Below are positions 45,408 through 60,479 of a stretch of 64,000 nt of DNA, piece after piece. The translations under genes were made by a program, and so were the position numbers. How positions within the stretch are numbered: position 1 is the stretch's first letter; each line of letters starts with the position of its first letter. The notes under the pieces are model-generated. The model saw nothing but the letters and a program-made list of their open reading frames with translations. It was not told the DNA's origin and did not search any database. Origin of the DNA: Chaenocephalus aceratus (lineage: Eukaryota; Chordata; Actinopteri; Perciformes; Channichthyidae); NCBI GenBank assembly GCA_023974075.1, contig CM043790.1, positions 15,983,804 to 16,047,803 of the forward strand. Reading direction: 5' to 3'.

Positions 45408-47910
45408 TTAAAGTTCTTAGTAACTGAAGTCAAATCACTCACAACACAACAAAAGACAACATCTCCTTTATATCGACTGAACGATAGACAGAGGTTTGTG
45501 TTCTATTTATATATATATTCAAATATCAGTGTTTGTACTTTCAACTCTTTGCATATCATGCCGCCTGAGCTTAAGTTGATAATAGAAACAAGCAGCACTC
45601 AATCACCCTGTAACAGATATTGTGTTTTCTACCTCTGCAATTCTTTTTAAAGTATAATGAAACCAATACCGTGCGGCAGCGCAGCAGTTCTGTGTTCCAT
45701 TTGTCAACTAAATAGGATTCATTACGACACAAAACACTTACAGTATATCCCCTTTGTTTGTGAGGGTGAGTTCTCCAAAAACATGATTTGACTTTGAGAA
45801 AGGCACATTATATATAAGGGAATTGCAAGTTGCAAAAAGCGAAGGGTGTTCTAACAACATGAGGTTTTTTCTTTTTGATTGGGTTGCGAGGAAATTCTTC
45901 CCATCAGAACGCATTGTGAAGATGAAAGCCACAGGAAACCCTTTCATGAGATGTTCCTCCAGATCACTGTGACTCCAACGAACACATGCGGATCCAAAGA
46001 CCTTCAACTTTCCCTCTTTCTTTTTTCCCTTTTACCAAGACACTGAACTAAGTCACTTCAAACAACAGTCCCCATCATGGCATGTAACTCGTACTCACCG
46101 ACAGGCGAGACTGAATAACTGTGCCTCATTTGATGTCAAAGAAAGGTGGCATTCATAGCAGCCAACTTCAACAACATGTGCTTTCATTAGAGACAAATTA
46201 GTGCACGGCCTTCAGCTTTAGAGCCATATTTCTATGCATGTGTGTATAGCTCTGTGCCACTTTGCCCTTGAGTGTGATGGAGAGATTTGCTCGCCTAGTG
46301 TTGATGTTATGCTTGGATCCGTTTCAGCCTGAATCTTCCTGGGTTATGCTCCAGTGCTCTACTTAGGCTGTTCTCATGGCTCTTCTGCCTCGCACAGAAA
46401 GATCCTCCCATTCAGCGAAAGACAGAGAGAGAGCAAGAGAAAAGGGAAGGTAAGGGAGGAAGAAAGGGAGAGGTGGTGCTCATGACATGAAACCACAAAT
46501 GCAAATCTGGCCCGACCAACGCACCGCTGCCATCGCATGCAAAGCACCTCACAGCTGCTGCTGATGCAGGCCTTTCACTGGCAGTGATAAACAGCACGCA
46601 CAACTGCGCAGCTCACAGACCTCGCTCCTTTTCCTGCCCTTTTTCCTCTCTAAAGTAGCAGACCATATGAGATTGGCAATTTATGCAGATCGGACCATTT
46701 CAATTTTGTATGCTAAGCTGGATGCAACAGTTTGTTTCTATTAAAGGTTAAGGACTGTGAATGAGCAGCCAGGTGTTTTAGTGGTTGGCTTTTTGGTTAA
46801 CAGATTTCTGGGGTGTTTATAAAGCACTTCGAAACAAAAAAGGACACCAGAAAAATATTGCCTTACTCTAAGCCAATAGGAAATTGTGTTTTTAACATGT
46901 CTAAGAATCAACTGATTGTTTACACAGCACACAGGTAGATTCCCGTCGTATTAAAATATAAAGAGCAAAAGCCGCACTGAAGGATTTTCTCTATGGAAAA
47001 TGTGTTTTTTATACTTTTGTCCTGACTGGCTAATGCAATAGTCCAAGTGGTTCATCCAATTACCTGCCAAGCATTTTTTTTAAATGCTTGCCCTTCAACC
47101 AACAGTTCCAATGGCAGCTTCTTGGATTGCTCTGTGTAACAAACCATCCGGCAGTGTCAGGTAATCAAATATCAACAGTTACCATAAATATGAACCACAT
47201 GGTGGAGCTGGAGGAAAGATCATGAGCAATCCACACTTCTCAACTACTTTCCGGCCACCTGGTAATCTCTACAATTTGAGGTGCATGGACACACCATCTG
47301 AGAGTGCTGCATTCAGCTGAGAGTGCCAATGTATTACCCTTTAAGCTGCACCCCCCATCTAGCTCATCTCCAGTTGGCATGGCTACCACATGAGCACCTC
47401 TCGGTTAGGGTGGTGGTTAGCTTCTCGCTGCAGACCAAATACAGTACAGACGGTGTGCAAACCACCGGCTAGCCAGAGGCTCAATGGGGACCCAACTGCA
47501 TGAGAGGCCTCAGTGTTCGGGCTAGTGGCTCTGACAGCACTGGCCCTTGACAAAAGAAAGAGGGAGGGTGAGATGGGGAGAGAGATGAGGGAGAGAGGGA
47601 GGGAGGGAGAGTCTGCATGCTGACATCCTCCCAGCTGGCCTGGTCATTGATGAGCCCCAGTCCCCTTGGGAGCCAGAGATGGCACGACTCATGAATGGAG
47701 CCTTTCTTCTGCCACCCTAGCCCACCCCATCACCTCAGCCCCTTCACCCCGCTGCCAGCACGGCCAACCCCAACACCTCACCCAGCCTCGCCATCCACCC
47801 CCTCTGCCAGTAAAGCCTCCTTCATACCCTTCAAAGTGGGGCGCAGAGTCCAGGCTAGCGCTCCCTCCCCGCCCTCTGCTCTGTTGAACCGTGCCTGCGC
47901 TTGGCACGCG

Positions 47911-47976
<66 letters not shown>
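47911..47976. repeat. (CA)n microsatellite
   Basis: About 33 units, directly visible. Confidence 0.95.
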
Positions 47977-47977
<1 letters not shown>

Positions 47978-48100
47978 CTGACATCACAGGCTGTGTGCAT
48001 GTCAGGATGTATCCATCAGGCTGACCTTCCCTTAGCTTGGCTCCAGATGGGAGACTGATAGATCCCTGGAACCCTGCAGCATTGACACAGATATAAATAC

Positions 48101-48111
48101 ACAACACACAC

Positions 48112-48177
<66 letters not shown>
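48101..48177. repeat. (CA)n microsatellite
   Basis: About 38 units in the same orientation as the array 125 bp to its left. Confidence 0.95.
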
Positions 48178-48180
<3 letters not shown>

Positions 48181-51100
48181 CAGCCAATCAATAGCAACGG
48201 CCGGGTCACTTTTTCTGTTTCTTCATCATTAGCCATATGCAACTATCTTGTATTCAATAACCAGGCAGGCTTTTAAACAAAAGACCAGCATGTATACTGG
48301 AGGTAAGTACCACCTTGTTGAGGGCCCTGTTATGACAGCTAGTTGGTTTGGGAGTGAGATAACTGTCCACTCTATCTCCTTCCATCTTCCATTCCTTTCC
48401 TCACTTTTCTTTGCCTCTTCCCCTCTCTCCATACCAGTCTTTGCCCCTGCCTAATGTAAAAGGCTCTGTCTGGTGCTGGTGAATGACTCCCGTCCTCCCC
48501 GGGGAAAGTCATCTACATATTCATGCCCTCAAAAGTTCCTCCGCAGCCTCTTTGAAGACGAACCATAAAGAAACACTTTTCTAGATATATTGCATGGTGG
48601 TCGCTGACTGTGAAATCAATGTGCATAGCTTCATCCCCTACCGCGCACCTGTGGCTCTCAGGAGCCCGCCCCAAAACACACTCACACACACGTGTACATG
48701 TACAGTTTACCCGCTCTCATTATATCCAAAATTGACACACAGCACACAAGGCAGGCATGGCAGTGCTCATGTAAATGCATGTTTATGTAGGCTGTAGATG
48801 CATTTAAATGTAGAGACTGGGAGTTTCAGGTGGTTCAGGGCCGGAAAGGAGGAGGGAGATATCTGGACAAGGTACACTTTTTCACAGAGTCCTTGAGAAA
48901 TGTTGTCTCACTCCCTTAGGGGCAACATTCCTGGAGTTCATGGTCGTGAAAACAGTCCTCCCTCTCTCTTTTTTCCCTTCGCTCTCAGAGAAAGGCACAT
49001 TGTAAGCGCTGACGGGGCTGTCACTGTTTTACCTGTTAAAGTATTAGCATTCCCTGTGGTTCCAGTAATGCATTAAAACAAGGCACGTGAAAGCCTATGG
49101 AAAGAAAGGAGGGAGAATGTTTTATGCAGAGGAAGAAGTAATTGGTCACGGGGACTCTTAGAATAATGCACAAAGCAACTGGGAAACTTGCAGACACTTT
49201 ATTAGCAACTTATCCTCAACAAAATGCAGCAACTGATATGCATCATGTACAATGTGGGTGACAGCTGCTCGTGCTGATTCAACACAACAGGAAGTACAGT
49301 TCAGTTCAGGAGCCTTAGAGGGAATCAAACTGTAACTGAGAGCTAACAAAGATGGAATGTGTACACTTAAGGATGTCCTTGTTCCCTCTCCCAGTCTCAC
49401 CATATCACATTTAGTTCCTCCCTTGTCAGTGGGCAAAGGGCCTCTCCTATCAGCGCTGCACACATGGCACATGGAGCCCTGTCATCGAAGCGTGGCACAG
49501 TCAATATTAGCACATGGGATATGCCCCATTCTCTCACATGCCATTGCCCTATGTCGTTACACATAAGCTGTTTTTCAAATGGGGCTGTGTTCATAGCAGC
49601 GTTAGATAACATATCAGATGTACTGTTAGGTAACATCAAACACACTTTTTATTGGCCTGGCTATTCATTCGCATCTATGGGAATGTATCTAAGAGAAGCA
49701 CCCTTCTCCACCCGCCCTCTTTCTCTCGTCTCACTCTGCTCGCAAAAGCTCCCATTAGCAATGCTAACAACTACAACATCCAAACAGAGAGCCGAGATAC
49801 AGCGCAGCTTGTTCCTTTAGACATCTGTGCGGCGCTTCATCGTTCCCACTCGGTAATTACCTCTTTCCTGTGGTTATTATTATTCTCCAGCATGCGGCTG
49901 ATCCTATAAGTAACACATCTCACTTTCCACCTGCAGCCAGCCAGCACCCTCTTTACCCCCTTTCCCCCCATCGCCTTGTGCGAGGGTCAAACTGACAAAC
50001 CTCTGTAAATGGGTGGAGGTGGAGGAAGTGGGAGAGAGGAGATGAGGCAGGAAAAGACAGAGGGGATGGGGTGGGCACAACAATGGAAGATGGATGCCCT
50101 CTCGATCCACACCCCCACACACACACATATTCCATCCCTTCTGCCTCTCTTGTCGGAGCGAGTGCCGGTAAGGAATTGCGATGGGTAATTGATGGGTATC
50201 TGTCATGCAGTGATGCTCTCTGTGCAGGCAGTCTGGGGAGAAGATGTAGGGGACGCAAAGAGGGAGCTTCAAATCTCTCAAGCCCTATTAGGGTGGTAGA
50301 CAGACAGTATTAGGCCAGTCTACCAGCCACTGGCCAGACACTGACCCAACCCTCAGGCGCGTGCAGATATGCTCCACACAAATCGAACTTTAGTGGAATA
50401 TCTAACACTTAAAAATGGGTTCATACTTGCAAGACTGCATAACAAAAGAAACAAAGGACATGATTCTTGTACATTTCCGGTGCGGATCCTTCAGAATGAT
50501 GTCATTGCACCTTCATTCCTTCTCCCCACTGTAAACAAGCCCAGAGGAAATATTTGGGTCACACAGAGAGCTGAAGCCACACTAAAGGCACAAATGTAGA
50601 CAGACGATAACACTTTCTAACATGCAGACGCTCAGTCAACCAGCTTAACCAGCTGGCAAGCCCATCACCGCGGCTGAGACGCTCACCCAAACAGACAGGG
50701 GAGCATCATAGCGGGCGGCGAGAGCAGGCGGTCAGTCAGGCAGATGAGATTGTGTCCGCTCGTGGCAGAGGGACGCTTAAAACCAAAAGCCTTGATCACT
50801 TCAGCAAATTAGAGTCTGCGAGGGATTCTGTGAGATAGACGTAAACCTTTTTCCGCTCGGCTCCAATCCGTCCAGCACAGAGCAGCCCACAGCAGGGCCC
50901 AGGCCTCAACTGCAAAACAGACTGAATATCTATGGTAATATTCCACTGCAGCCTCTCAGTCTAAAAGCCCAGCATGACAGTTATGTATACGACTGGCCAA
51001 ACCAATCCCAATCTCATCTCCTTGTCTGACGGTCTGTCTGTCCGTCCCCGTCTCTGGCAGTTTGTCTGTGTTTCCTGCTGTCTGGTTGATGGGCATTATT

Positions 51101-51402
51101 GTCCTTTTATTGTCCTTTTTATTTATAGTTTCCTCCAGCGGTTTTCTTTAGTCCAATAAAGCCCAGAGCAAGACATCGCAAGGCTCTGCATTGATACGTC
51201 CCCCTCTGGTGATTTATGGTGACTGAGACATAGATCAAGTGATAGGGGGGGAGACAGGGAGGGGCACAATCAATGCTGGATATGTGGTAAAACTAAAGAC
51301 GCCGAAAAATCCATTTGAAATGTGGTGCCCGAAAACATATAGCTAGGAGCCACGGTGGCGCCGTCCTATACAGTTGTAATGAGTGCATCTCCCTGCCATC
51401 CA

Positions 51403-51404
<2 letters not shown>

Positions 51405-51499
<95 letters not shown>

Positions 51500-51528
51500 C
51501 ACGCACACACACGCGCACACACACACAC

Positions 51529-51587
<59 letters not shown>

Positions 51588-51595
51588 CACACACA
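51405..51595. repeat. (CA)n microsatellite with CG interruptions
   Basis: About 95 units with regularly scattered GCAC interruptions; the longest array in the window. Confidence 0.95.
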
Positions 51596-52579
51596 ATCAT
51601 AAATGCTGCTGTGGTTGACTAGTTCCTTATTTCTGGGGCAACGGAAAGAGCACATGGGGGAGACATTTGCGAGGCACAATTCTACCTCACCCCCACCCCG
51701 GTACACAGTATAGCGCTTACATTTATCTACCTCCACCCACCCCCCCCCCTCCCTCTTTCTATCACTGTCCCTTGTTTGACTACCGTCTTCCTTCCTCCCA
51801 CCCAGGCGGGCAGTAATACCATCACCTGCCTAATCAAATTCTGCTGTGTGTGACATGAATCCTCGGTGCCCAAGGCTGCGCTGCCTCACAGCGAGCTACA
51901 GGGCCGAGGAGAGCAGTAACTAAACCTCACACAGGTCCTATAGAGTAGATCCCCCTCCTACTCTACATGTAACTCGGGGAGAGTCTTCCTGTATGCCATA
52001 CTCCTTGCTATCTGCATGTTTCTGTGCTATGTGTACATTACTGCCCAGTGAGTCCCTGGAGAGCAGCAGCCTCATGGTTCATTATAGTGTTGATTGGACA
52101 GAGGTGGATCCAGATTGTCACCCAGATGTGGTGAGATCGTAATGACTGACCCTCACGTCCTTTTGTTGCAATTAATGTCAAACAAGCATGACAGCGATGA
52201 AATAAAGAAAATACAAAGATCAGTAAACACCCTCCGGAGCGTTCTTTCAAGAAGGTGATGCCTCTACTGCCCCCCCCCTCAGACTCATGTCCCTATCTCT
52301 GCCCCAGCATGCCGCATGCCCGCTGTGCCTTCAGACACTCTTAACGCCATTTGTCACGCTGCATTCTTTGCTGACAAGAATTAGAAATGTCATCACGTAG
52401 AGAAACAACAGCAGGATTATTAAAGCTTCAGGTAGGAATTTGGACGAATAGGCCATACCCTCATAGCCTCATCAGGAGACAGTCTGCTTTAAAAGACAAA
52501 CAAAAAGGTCTTAAAGGGGACAGGTGTGTTCCTTTTTGTGTGTGTGCTTCAGAACCCCAGAAACTTCTATTAATGTAAG

Positions 52580-52885
52580 GTTTCTACCCCGATTTATGGA
52601 TATACATTGATTAGTCATATGAGGTTTCTTATGTTTATTACAAATGATGTGAATATATATATATATATATATATATGCCGTTTCTAACTGTGCAATAGAT
52701 ACCTGGCTGCTATATCTTCAAAACTGTTACAGACTGTGTATTTTGTAAATTGGGTAATTACATTTTCGTATCTTTAATTGTTTGTTTATGGTTCTTAGTT
52801 AATATTAAGCTGTATTTTCCGGCTGTAACAAATGCAAATGTCCCCTCTGTGGGACGAATAAAGGTATTCTGATTCTGACTTAATA
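52580..52885 (+). mobile_element. Non-LTR retrotransposon 3' tail
   Basis: Ends with CCCCTCTGTGGGACGAATAA followed by AGGTATTCTGATTCTGA, the typical 3' end of a fish LINE with a short tail repeat. A (TA)n array occurs at 52653-52676. The 5' boundary is uncertain. Confidence 0.5.
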
Positions 52886-53599
52886 TACTTGACTTTCTTT
52901 AAGAGAAAGGCAATGCAGGACTGAAAATACCTCTCTATACTGTATGAGCCACATATGAATCAGACGCAGGCGCACAATATGATATTTACAGTGTGTGAAA
53001 GCAGGCAATAATAATAAGAGATGTCTTCAAAAACAATCAGTCACAATGACAGGTAATTAATTTGGCCAAGCAACAGTGGCCTGCAGTCATTTGTAAGTTT
53101 AGTCACACTTAATCACCTCTCAATGACAATACTGCTGTCTTGTTTTTCCTTCCCTCTGTCATATATAGTCATCATTTTCTCCCATCCCCTATACAGTCGA
53201 CAAACAATGAAGGTATGCTCTGCATTTAATATGCCATACATTGTTTATTGAGAGAAAACAATTACTGTACAGCGACAATCAATACGGCATTATCCTTTCA
53301 TGTAGCCATACTTGAAGATTAAATTGTTATGGACAAAATGACATTGTTATTGCCGTGGCCTCACTCAAGTAGAAAGCACACCGCTTTGATTCCATCCACA
53401 AAGTAATTTTCTCAGATTCTATTCTGGCTATCACATTGCCATGACCATCATAGGCACAGAGGGGTGTCTGATTAAGGAAGATAGTGACATAAATGTATTA
53501 TCTTGATTAGGTTTTGCCTTGTAAGAATCAATGTGGTGGACCCACCGAGAGGGGAGATCAATGTGCGATGGTAAAGAGGACAGTGAGGGTTAATAAGCC

Positions 53600-54120
53600 A
53601 GTGGATGTAAATATGACATCCGGTTTCTTGCTGGTCATGGGTAAAGATGGCTCTTAATTTGAGTTAAAATATGTGTTGATTATTTATCAAATGTAAATCA
53701 TCAGGTGTTGAGTTTATAATATTCCAAGATAGAAACATGACTAAAAAATCAAGGGACAACCAGGGCCTGAAAAGGGAAGTCAATACACAAGTGCCATAAA
53801 CATGCATTCTGTCTAATGGCCAGCAGGGGGCCACTCTTCTGGTGTTGAAAAACAAGTCAGATTGTATAGAGACTATATAGAAATTACCCTACTTCTCACT
53901 TGATGTATGATCTGAGTAAATACTTTTTTAAAGAGTAAGTGGTCTCAGTATGTATGTCAAGTATCTTTCAATATATAAATTGTCTCGTTGGTGGTAACAA
54001 AGAGGATAAAGAAGGGAATGTTTTAGAGTGTGGCTGCCTTGTGACTGGGAGGGAGCTATCTTAGTGTTGCCGGTTAATAAAAATGCTGCGCGTGAGACAT
54101 AATGAACCTTGTGTTTTTCT
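53600..54120. mobile_element. Dispersed fish repeat with a CTCF-like motif
   Basis: The segments GGCCAGCAGGGGGCCACTC, CTACTTCTCACTTGATGTAT and TGTGGCTGCCTTGTGACTG occur in the order I associate with a common teleost interspersed repeat. The boundaries are estimates. Confidence 0.45.
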
Positions 54121-54525
54121 AGAGGCTAGGAAAGTCAAATTGCCCTTAAACATGACAGCCTTCTGCTTCTATGTTTTCCCTCAAGTTAAAAACCTATAAA
54201 CAATGGACGTGGGGAAAGGTCATGTTTACGAGCCAAACAATAAAGTGTAATGAGAAGGGAAGTGATAGCACCACCTGAGATTGGAGACTGTTGATCTTGG
54301 AGGACTAATGACAGACAAGATTGTTCAGCTCATTCATAGACCCAGAGACATTTATCCTTTACAAGACATACCAGTGTGGAAAGGATGACAAATATGCTTT
54401 CAATGAGGTGCACACTTCTATGCATGTCCTGTGACAGCTCTGTAACTGATGGTTGTCTTCCTTAACCAGGTGTTTTTCCAGTCTTAGCTTACCTTGCCCA
54501 GAGGGAAGACTGTCCCCTATCACTG

Positions 54526-54634
<109 letters not shown>

Positions 54635-57600
54635 AACAAAGGCATTCTGGCTCTGAACATTTCTTTTTGTTGTGGAGTCGCTTGCAAAAGACAGTTTCTC
54701 AGTGTGAGCAAAGACTGTGGAGTAGAAGCATTGAAGAAGCCTGCTGGAGTCTATGTGAATTTTAACCAGCGCTAAACATGACACATTTACGATTTCTCGT
54801 GCAAGAAATCATATCGCACTGAAGGCTGTGTACAGAGTGCCTCCCTCTTTTCTCTTTTTCCCTTCCCTCGCTCCACTTTTCTTCTTCTGCTGTCTGTGCG
54901 AGCGCTCTAAGGGTGCCGCTGGAGGGAGTCCAAAAGGACACAGTGTGAAATGAACACAGCTTTGACCTCCCAGACACCCCCGACACAGCCAATCAGATCA
55001 CTTCTCCCAGACACAGAGGGCACTATAATTGGTCGGTGGGTGGGAAATATGACCGGGGGGGATACAAGTGGCGGGAAAAAAGGGAGGAGAGAGGGGGGGA
55101 GCAAGGGGAGTGGTGCTACGTCTCCTCACTGCACTTTAACCGACCCATTGCCCAGGACAGGACAGGAAATCTCCGGAACAAAAGCTAGCTGTCATCTCCG
55201 CCTGACGGGCCCGCTCTGAACAAAGCTGCACTCAGCTGACTGGCAAACCGACCAATCCTTTAGGGAGGTAGCTTGTTGTAATCTGGGTCTGTCTCACATT
55301 CCAGACGTCTCCGCTGAGCGAGGACGAAAGAGCGTGCCCTGAACCCTCAAACAGGAAATGAGTGTGAATGCTGTTCCTCTCCCTGAGTCGGGGGGGCCTC
55401 AGCTGTGGCCAATAATGGGTTGAAAACAACATCTCACGTATGAATACAAACATCCCCATAAGCTTGTGTAGAGGCAACAACACATAAAAGCACCCATACA
55501 TTGTCTCTGTGTTTCGTCTTTAACACGTAGGTATGGATGTGCGCACGTCCTTCTCCCAGACATCACTGCTCACAGCTGCATGCCTCGGGCCTTTGCTATC
55601 TCCAAACCCAGACTCACATCAGCCACATTCCACAACCTCCCAAAGCCCCAGGGGCAGTTTCACAGCTGGGCACCAAGCTGGGCCGTTCCCTGCCTCCCTG
55701 GCTCCACTTTCACCATCACAATCACCCTCGTCCCCCCCTTTGCTGGGCATCTTACACACCCTCAAACAGAAAGATGGCTCCTACAACAGTGTTTGTTCTC
55801 CATCGGCTCATACCAAGTTTACATGATGAGGTGAGACACAAGTGCCACAAAAACATAGAATGACAACGAGCAGCCGGAATGTTAACAAGGACTTTGGAAT
55901 TCCGCTGCTATTGAATATCATTTCAATCTCTTGTAGCAGAGGCTTCTTTTTAAGGTGTGTCATGTTGACGGTGTAAAAAGACATGTCAGCAAACAGACTA
56001 CATAATCTAATAGCTTCATCTTTGACGGTGAGGCTATCTTGTTGCCAGAGAACATCAGTCGATATGTGAAACTGACCTCGTAATGCAATAAATAAGGGTA
56101 GGAGACAAGATGCGACGCCCCGCAGAAACGGGAACCTGGTGAGAAAGGACACCTCTCTCTCTATCAGTTCCTCATCAGACCTGCTCAGCAGTGGGGGGGG
56201 GGGGGGGTGCTATCATTTACCAAACTATCAATTAAACGTGTGTTGACAGCCAGGTCTGACGACATATCAGTATATACTTTGATACTCCGAAAGTTTCCAC
56301 AGCGACGTTGAGATCCAGTTGTACAGGGAATAAAAAAGCACCCTTCCAACAGCTTTAAAAAAAGGAATGTGCAGAAATTCATATCAGTAAACAAGCTCAT
56401 GAAAAATCCTCCGCGACATGTGTCCTTCTTGTCCATGAGGTTCTCATCAGCTACGAAAATAACAGAAAACAATCCTATGCAGCAGGCCTATGGATGTATC
56501 AATGTGCATGGGTGTGTATGTGTGTGTGTGTCTGTAAATAGTTAAGGGCCGGGGTCTGTTTCATCAGTTCAGTAAATGCCACGCAGTAAATCAGTCTAAC
56601 TGCATCTCGGGCCATTTCCATATCTGTAATAGAGAAAGCCCATCTCCCATCTGATGAGCTGACACAGACAACTAGATTTATAAAGGGGAGGGAAAGAAGG
56701 AGAGATGGGGAATGTGTGTGTGGGTGTGATTTCAGTGATGGACACAGGTTGTTGTATACAAAAAACACACACAAAAACACACGCCCCCCCTCAAAACAAT
56801 CATAAAGTGCACCACTCCCCTCAAAGGGACCTGTTCATGTCAGACCTGTGACACAAAAGCCAGAGCGGCAAGCAGGCTTATCTCTCTGCATCCCTTTAAA
56901 CGCGGCACAGCCCCCAAAGAGCTCCCCTGCGCTACACATGCCACTTTCAATTCGTTCCACAAAGAGAGTCTTCCTCCACCAAAAGGAAGATGGGAGCTCA
57001 TTACTGAATTCCTCTCTACTCTTGGCTTTGAAATATAGATCAGGAGGCTGTGTCTGACTGCCGGGGCCCACAATGAGCCACAATCGCTGACCATGCCACA
57101 CCAGTCCAGAGCAGACGAGCGCAGAGTGCCGTCTCATGGATTAGCCACTACAGCTTACTCCCCTATCTCGCCATTAGCTCTCTGCCTACCCCTATTTTTC
57201 TCATTTCCTTTCTACCTCTTTATATATCTCTCCGCCCCTCCCACCAAACAGGCTCCCTGAAGCCACAGCTCTCAGCACTAAAATCCACAAATGGGAATAT
57301 ACCAGTTCGAGCAATCCGATGAGAGTGTGAGAGAGAAGCAGCGGAGCAACTGTGGATATCATATCGCACAGTGGTACTATTATAGTTAGCGTAGACACAG
57401 AGACATGTGCTGATAAGGCGATGCAAATTCATCGAGGTATTCCAATGAAGCTCAAGTGTAAAAAAAAAAAATGCAAAGGTGGACTGTGTGCTGAGTTCAT
57501 TAGGGTGAGGTTTGACACATTAAAAGTCAAAAGTACTCGGGGATAATAAATATGAAACAACTGCTAATAAAAATAAAGTACGCAAATTGGTAGATATTTG

Positions 57601-60479
57601 AAATGGTGACAAATAGTTTCAATGCTGAAATAAAAACATTCACCCTGAGATTAAACAGTCTGCGGGTATATATGTCGTATCCGGCCAGAGCAGAGAACAC
57701 ACAAAAGCTGCAGTGATAATTGTCGTCCCTCAAAACACCAACATCTAGCTGTTGACTTTTTTGACTGATGATCTCATTAACTGCACATGCTGCTGCGCCA
57801 CATTCAAAACACTGCATGCACGTGTGTGTCCAGAAGCCGGCGTGTCATCTTTACTTCCACGCAGTATGTTTATACCTTCAATTAACAACATCCATTAGCA
57901 GCGTCCTCGGCGGAGGGCCAGCAGCAAGTTTTGCGAACGGGCGGTTAATGAGAAGCTGTCGACCGAAAACAGACAATGACCATTAGGGACGAGACGCGTG
58001 ATCCTCTGACGCTTTCGTCTTGGAAGAGAAATATATAATTCATTGTGTTGTGCCCTCCAGTTAGTCATTTTCACTATTGTCAATCTGCCACGATGTATGG
58101 AGGTATCACACACAGGGGTGGAAGTTACGGTTGCTAGGCCACTGATGAAGATTCAGTCTAGCAAAGGGGGGGAACGAGGAGGTGAAAGAGGTAGGAAAGG
58201 AGGAGTGGGCGGGTGTAATGGCAGCGAGAGAAGAAGAGGTATAGGGTCTTGATACTCTCTCTGATTCGCTCTCTATGCAAATCACAACAATCACAGGAAA
58301 TGCCTGGGCCTTGGCTGCAGCTAATTGCCACGGCAATAACAAAGGAGGGCTTCCTTTGAGCAGAGAGGCAAATTAAACATTAGTTTAGAGTTTTCTAGGA
58401 GACCGAGGGATGTTATAATTACCCAGAAACCAAAACATCAGCACTTTGCACAGCCACGCGTCCCACTCTCGTAGCCTGGCGGAGGAAAACAAATGCATCT
58501 CATATTCTGGGAAAGAGGTGTTTGGAGTAGGGGAGGAGTACCAGGAGGGAGATGGAGCCGGGGTGGGGGGGGGGGGGTGGGGAATGGTGAAGAGAGAAGA
58601 TAGTGAAGGGCATGGAGAGAGATGAGAGCAGAAAGCAGGGGATGGGGGAGGACATAGATGGAGAGAGATGCGGGGGGATAATGAGGGTAAAGGAGGTGGA
58701 GAATGATAGCCTGTCTCTCCATAGCACTCCATGCTGCTAGTGAGGCATCAAAATGTACACCCACTCTTAGCATATTGACCCCACCCCTCTCTTCTGGCCT
58801 TCTCCCCCCCCTCATTATCATCAGACACGGTGCATGGGACACAGGACACACAAACCCGAGCTCATTTCCCATCGCATGCTAGCCTAAGTGTCACGGCAGC
58901 GATGAAACGACAACAATCGGAGCGTGTGCCGTGCAAATGTGTGCTAGTTTCGGCCGGCCACCCTGGGGTTAAGTCTGCGAGCACTTCATTAATGTGGGTC
59001 GGTGCAGCAGAGCATGTTGAAACAAACAAGACTGGATCGGGCCGAGATATGCAACCATGGAAACTTCAGGAGACGTCCTTGGATCCCCTTCCCTGGAGGG
59101 GCGGGAGACAGAGTCCCTGCCCCAGTGAGGAGGGCCGACACTGGGCCTTGAGCGGTGCGATGTGTCCTGGGTGGCTGGTTCCATGTTTGATCTATGTCTG
59201 AGGGCAGCAGCAGAGCCTGACACATTCCCCCTGTCTGTCTAACCTAAATGTTCATTCAGAGGGTCTCTCCCCGCAGCCAGACCCTGCCCTCTATCTGTCT
59301 GCAGCTCTGTTTCTTACACATCCGTTAGATTTCAAGCCTGTCTCTCTGTATGTCTGTGTTTCTATCTGCCTGTGTAGCATCTGTCTGTATGTCTGTGACT
59401 GTTTATAGGTCAGGTCTGAACGTCTGCCTTCCCTCACAGACTATAGATGAGCTCATACGAGCCACTGACCATGCCCTGGAAATCTAATCACCCAGCACAG
59501 TTGAATGTTTGTTTGTGCTCGTACACACAGATGTGCATACAGGAGTGCAAACAGCAAGCCATGTACACACAAAAAAGCTGTCACACCCAGCTATCATAGG
59601 TGTTTTTTTTGTAAAGCAGACTGTCATGTGCTCTTGTTAGTATTTGTGTTCTAAAAGCACATGTTGTGTGTTGCATTAGTCACACAACGCTAACCCTCCC
59701 ACACAGACACACAAACACAAATCCCTCTACGTCAGCAAGCCAAACTCATAAAACACTCTAATTGGCATGCACTGCAGTTATTTCGCTAGTTCTTACAATA
59801 AAATGAACTTTTTTCCTCCCCAATTACTTCTCCATGTTTATGTAATGGGGCTTGTTATTTTCTTCCTTTTAATATCCCCTCTCATATAACTGTAAGCTAT
59901 GTGAATAACAGCATTAATAGACCACAGGCCCCTTAAGGATTGAATACTTTTAGGGAAATCGGGGCTGCAGTGATATTGTGTTTGCAAGCAATCCAGAGCA
60001 GTGACATCAGTTAATTACATCAATTGGAGCAGGCCAGGCATGAGAGATATTATGACACAAGGGCAGACTACATGGCTAGAGGGACACCGTGCAGTGTTTC
60101 TGACACCAGCATTCAGGGGAGAAGAAATGACATCACTGTGTTAGGGTTATGTAGAACACTAGAAATGCTGTAACACTAAAAGAAAACCCTCTGAGAAAAA
60201 AAGAAGGAAATAACCCCTTAAGCGAGACGGAGCGACTGTTTAGCTTTACCAGAATGTTCCTCTTTGTGTTCATATCCATGGAAAAACAATCGCAGAGGGA
60301 GTGAACTTTTGACAATTGCAAAGTACTTCCCGGAAAGTATATCACACTGACAACCTAAAGAGATGCTCCGTGTGGTGAAAGGAAAAAGAGATCTGCTGGT
60401 GAGTCGGCACTAAGGGGGTGTGAGATCTCCACCTCCTCATCAGCACACTCTATAAAGTCATTCAGGGGACCTTTCACCT

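Noticed and set aside
58385..58872. Pro/Ser-rich minus-strand frames of 115 and 144 codons
   Set aside because: Arise from purine-rich low-complexity intron sequence with a G-run; no domain or splice support.
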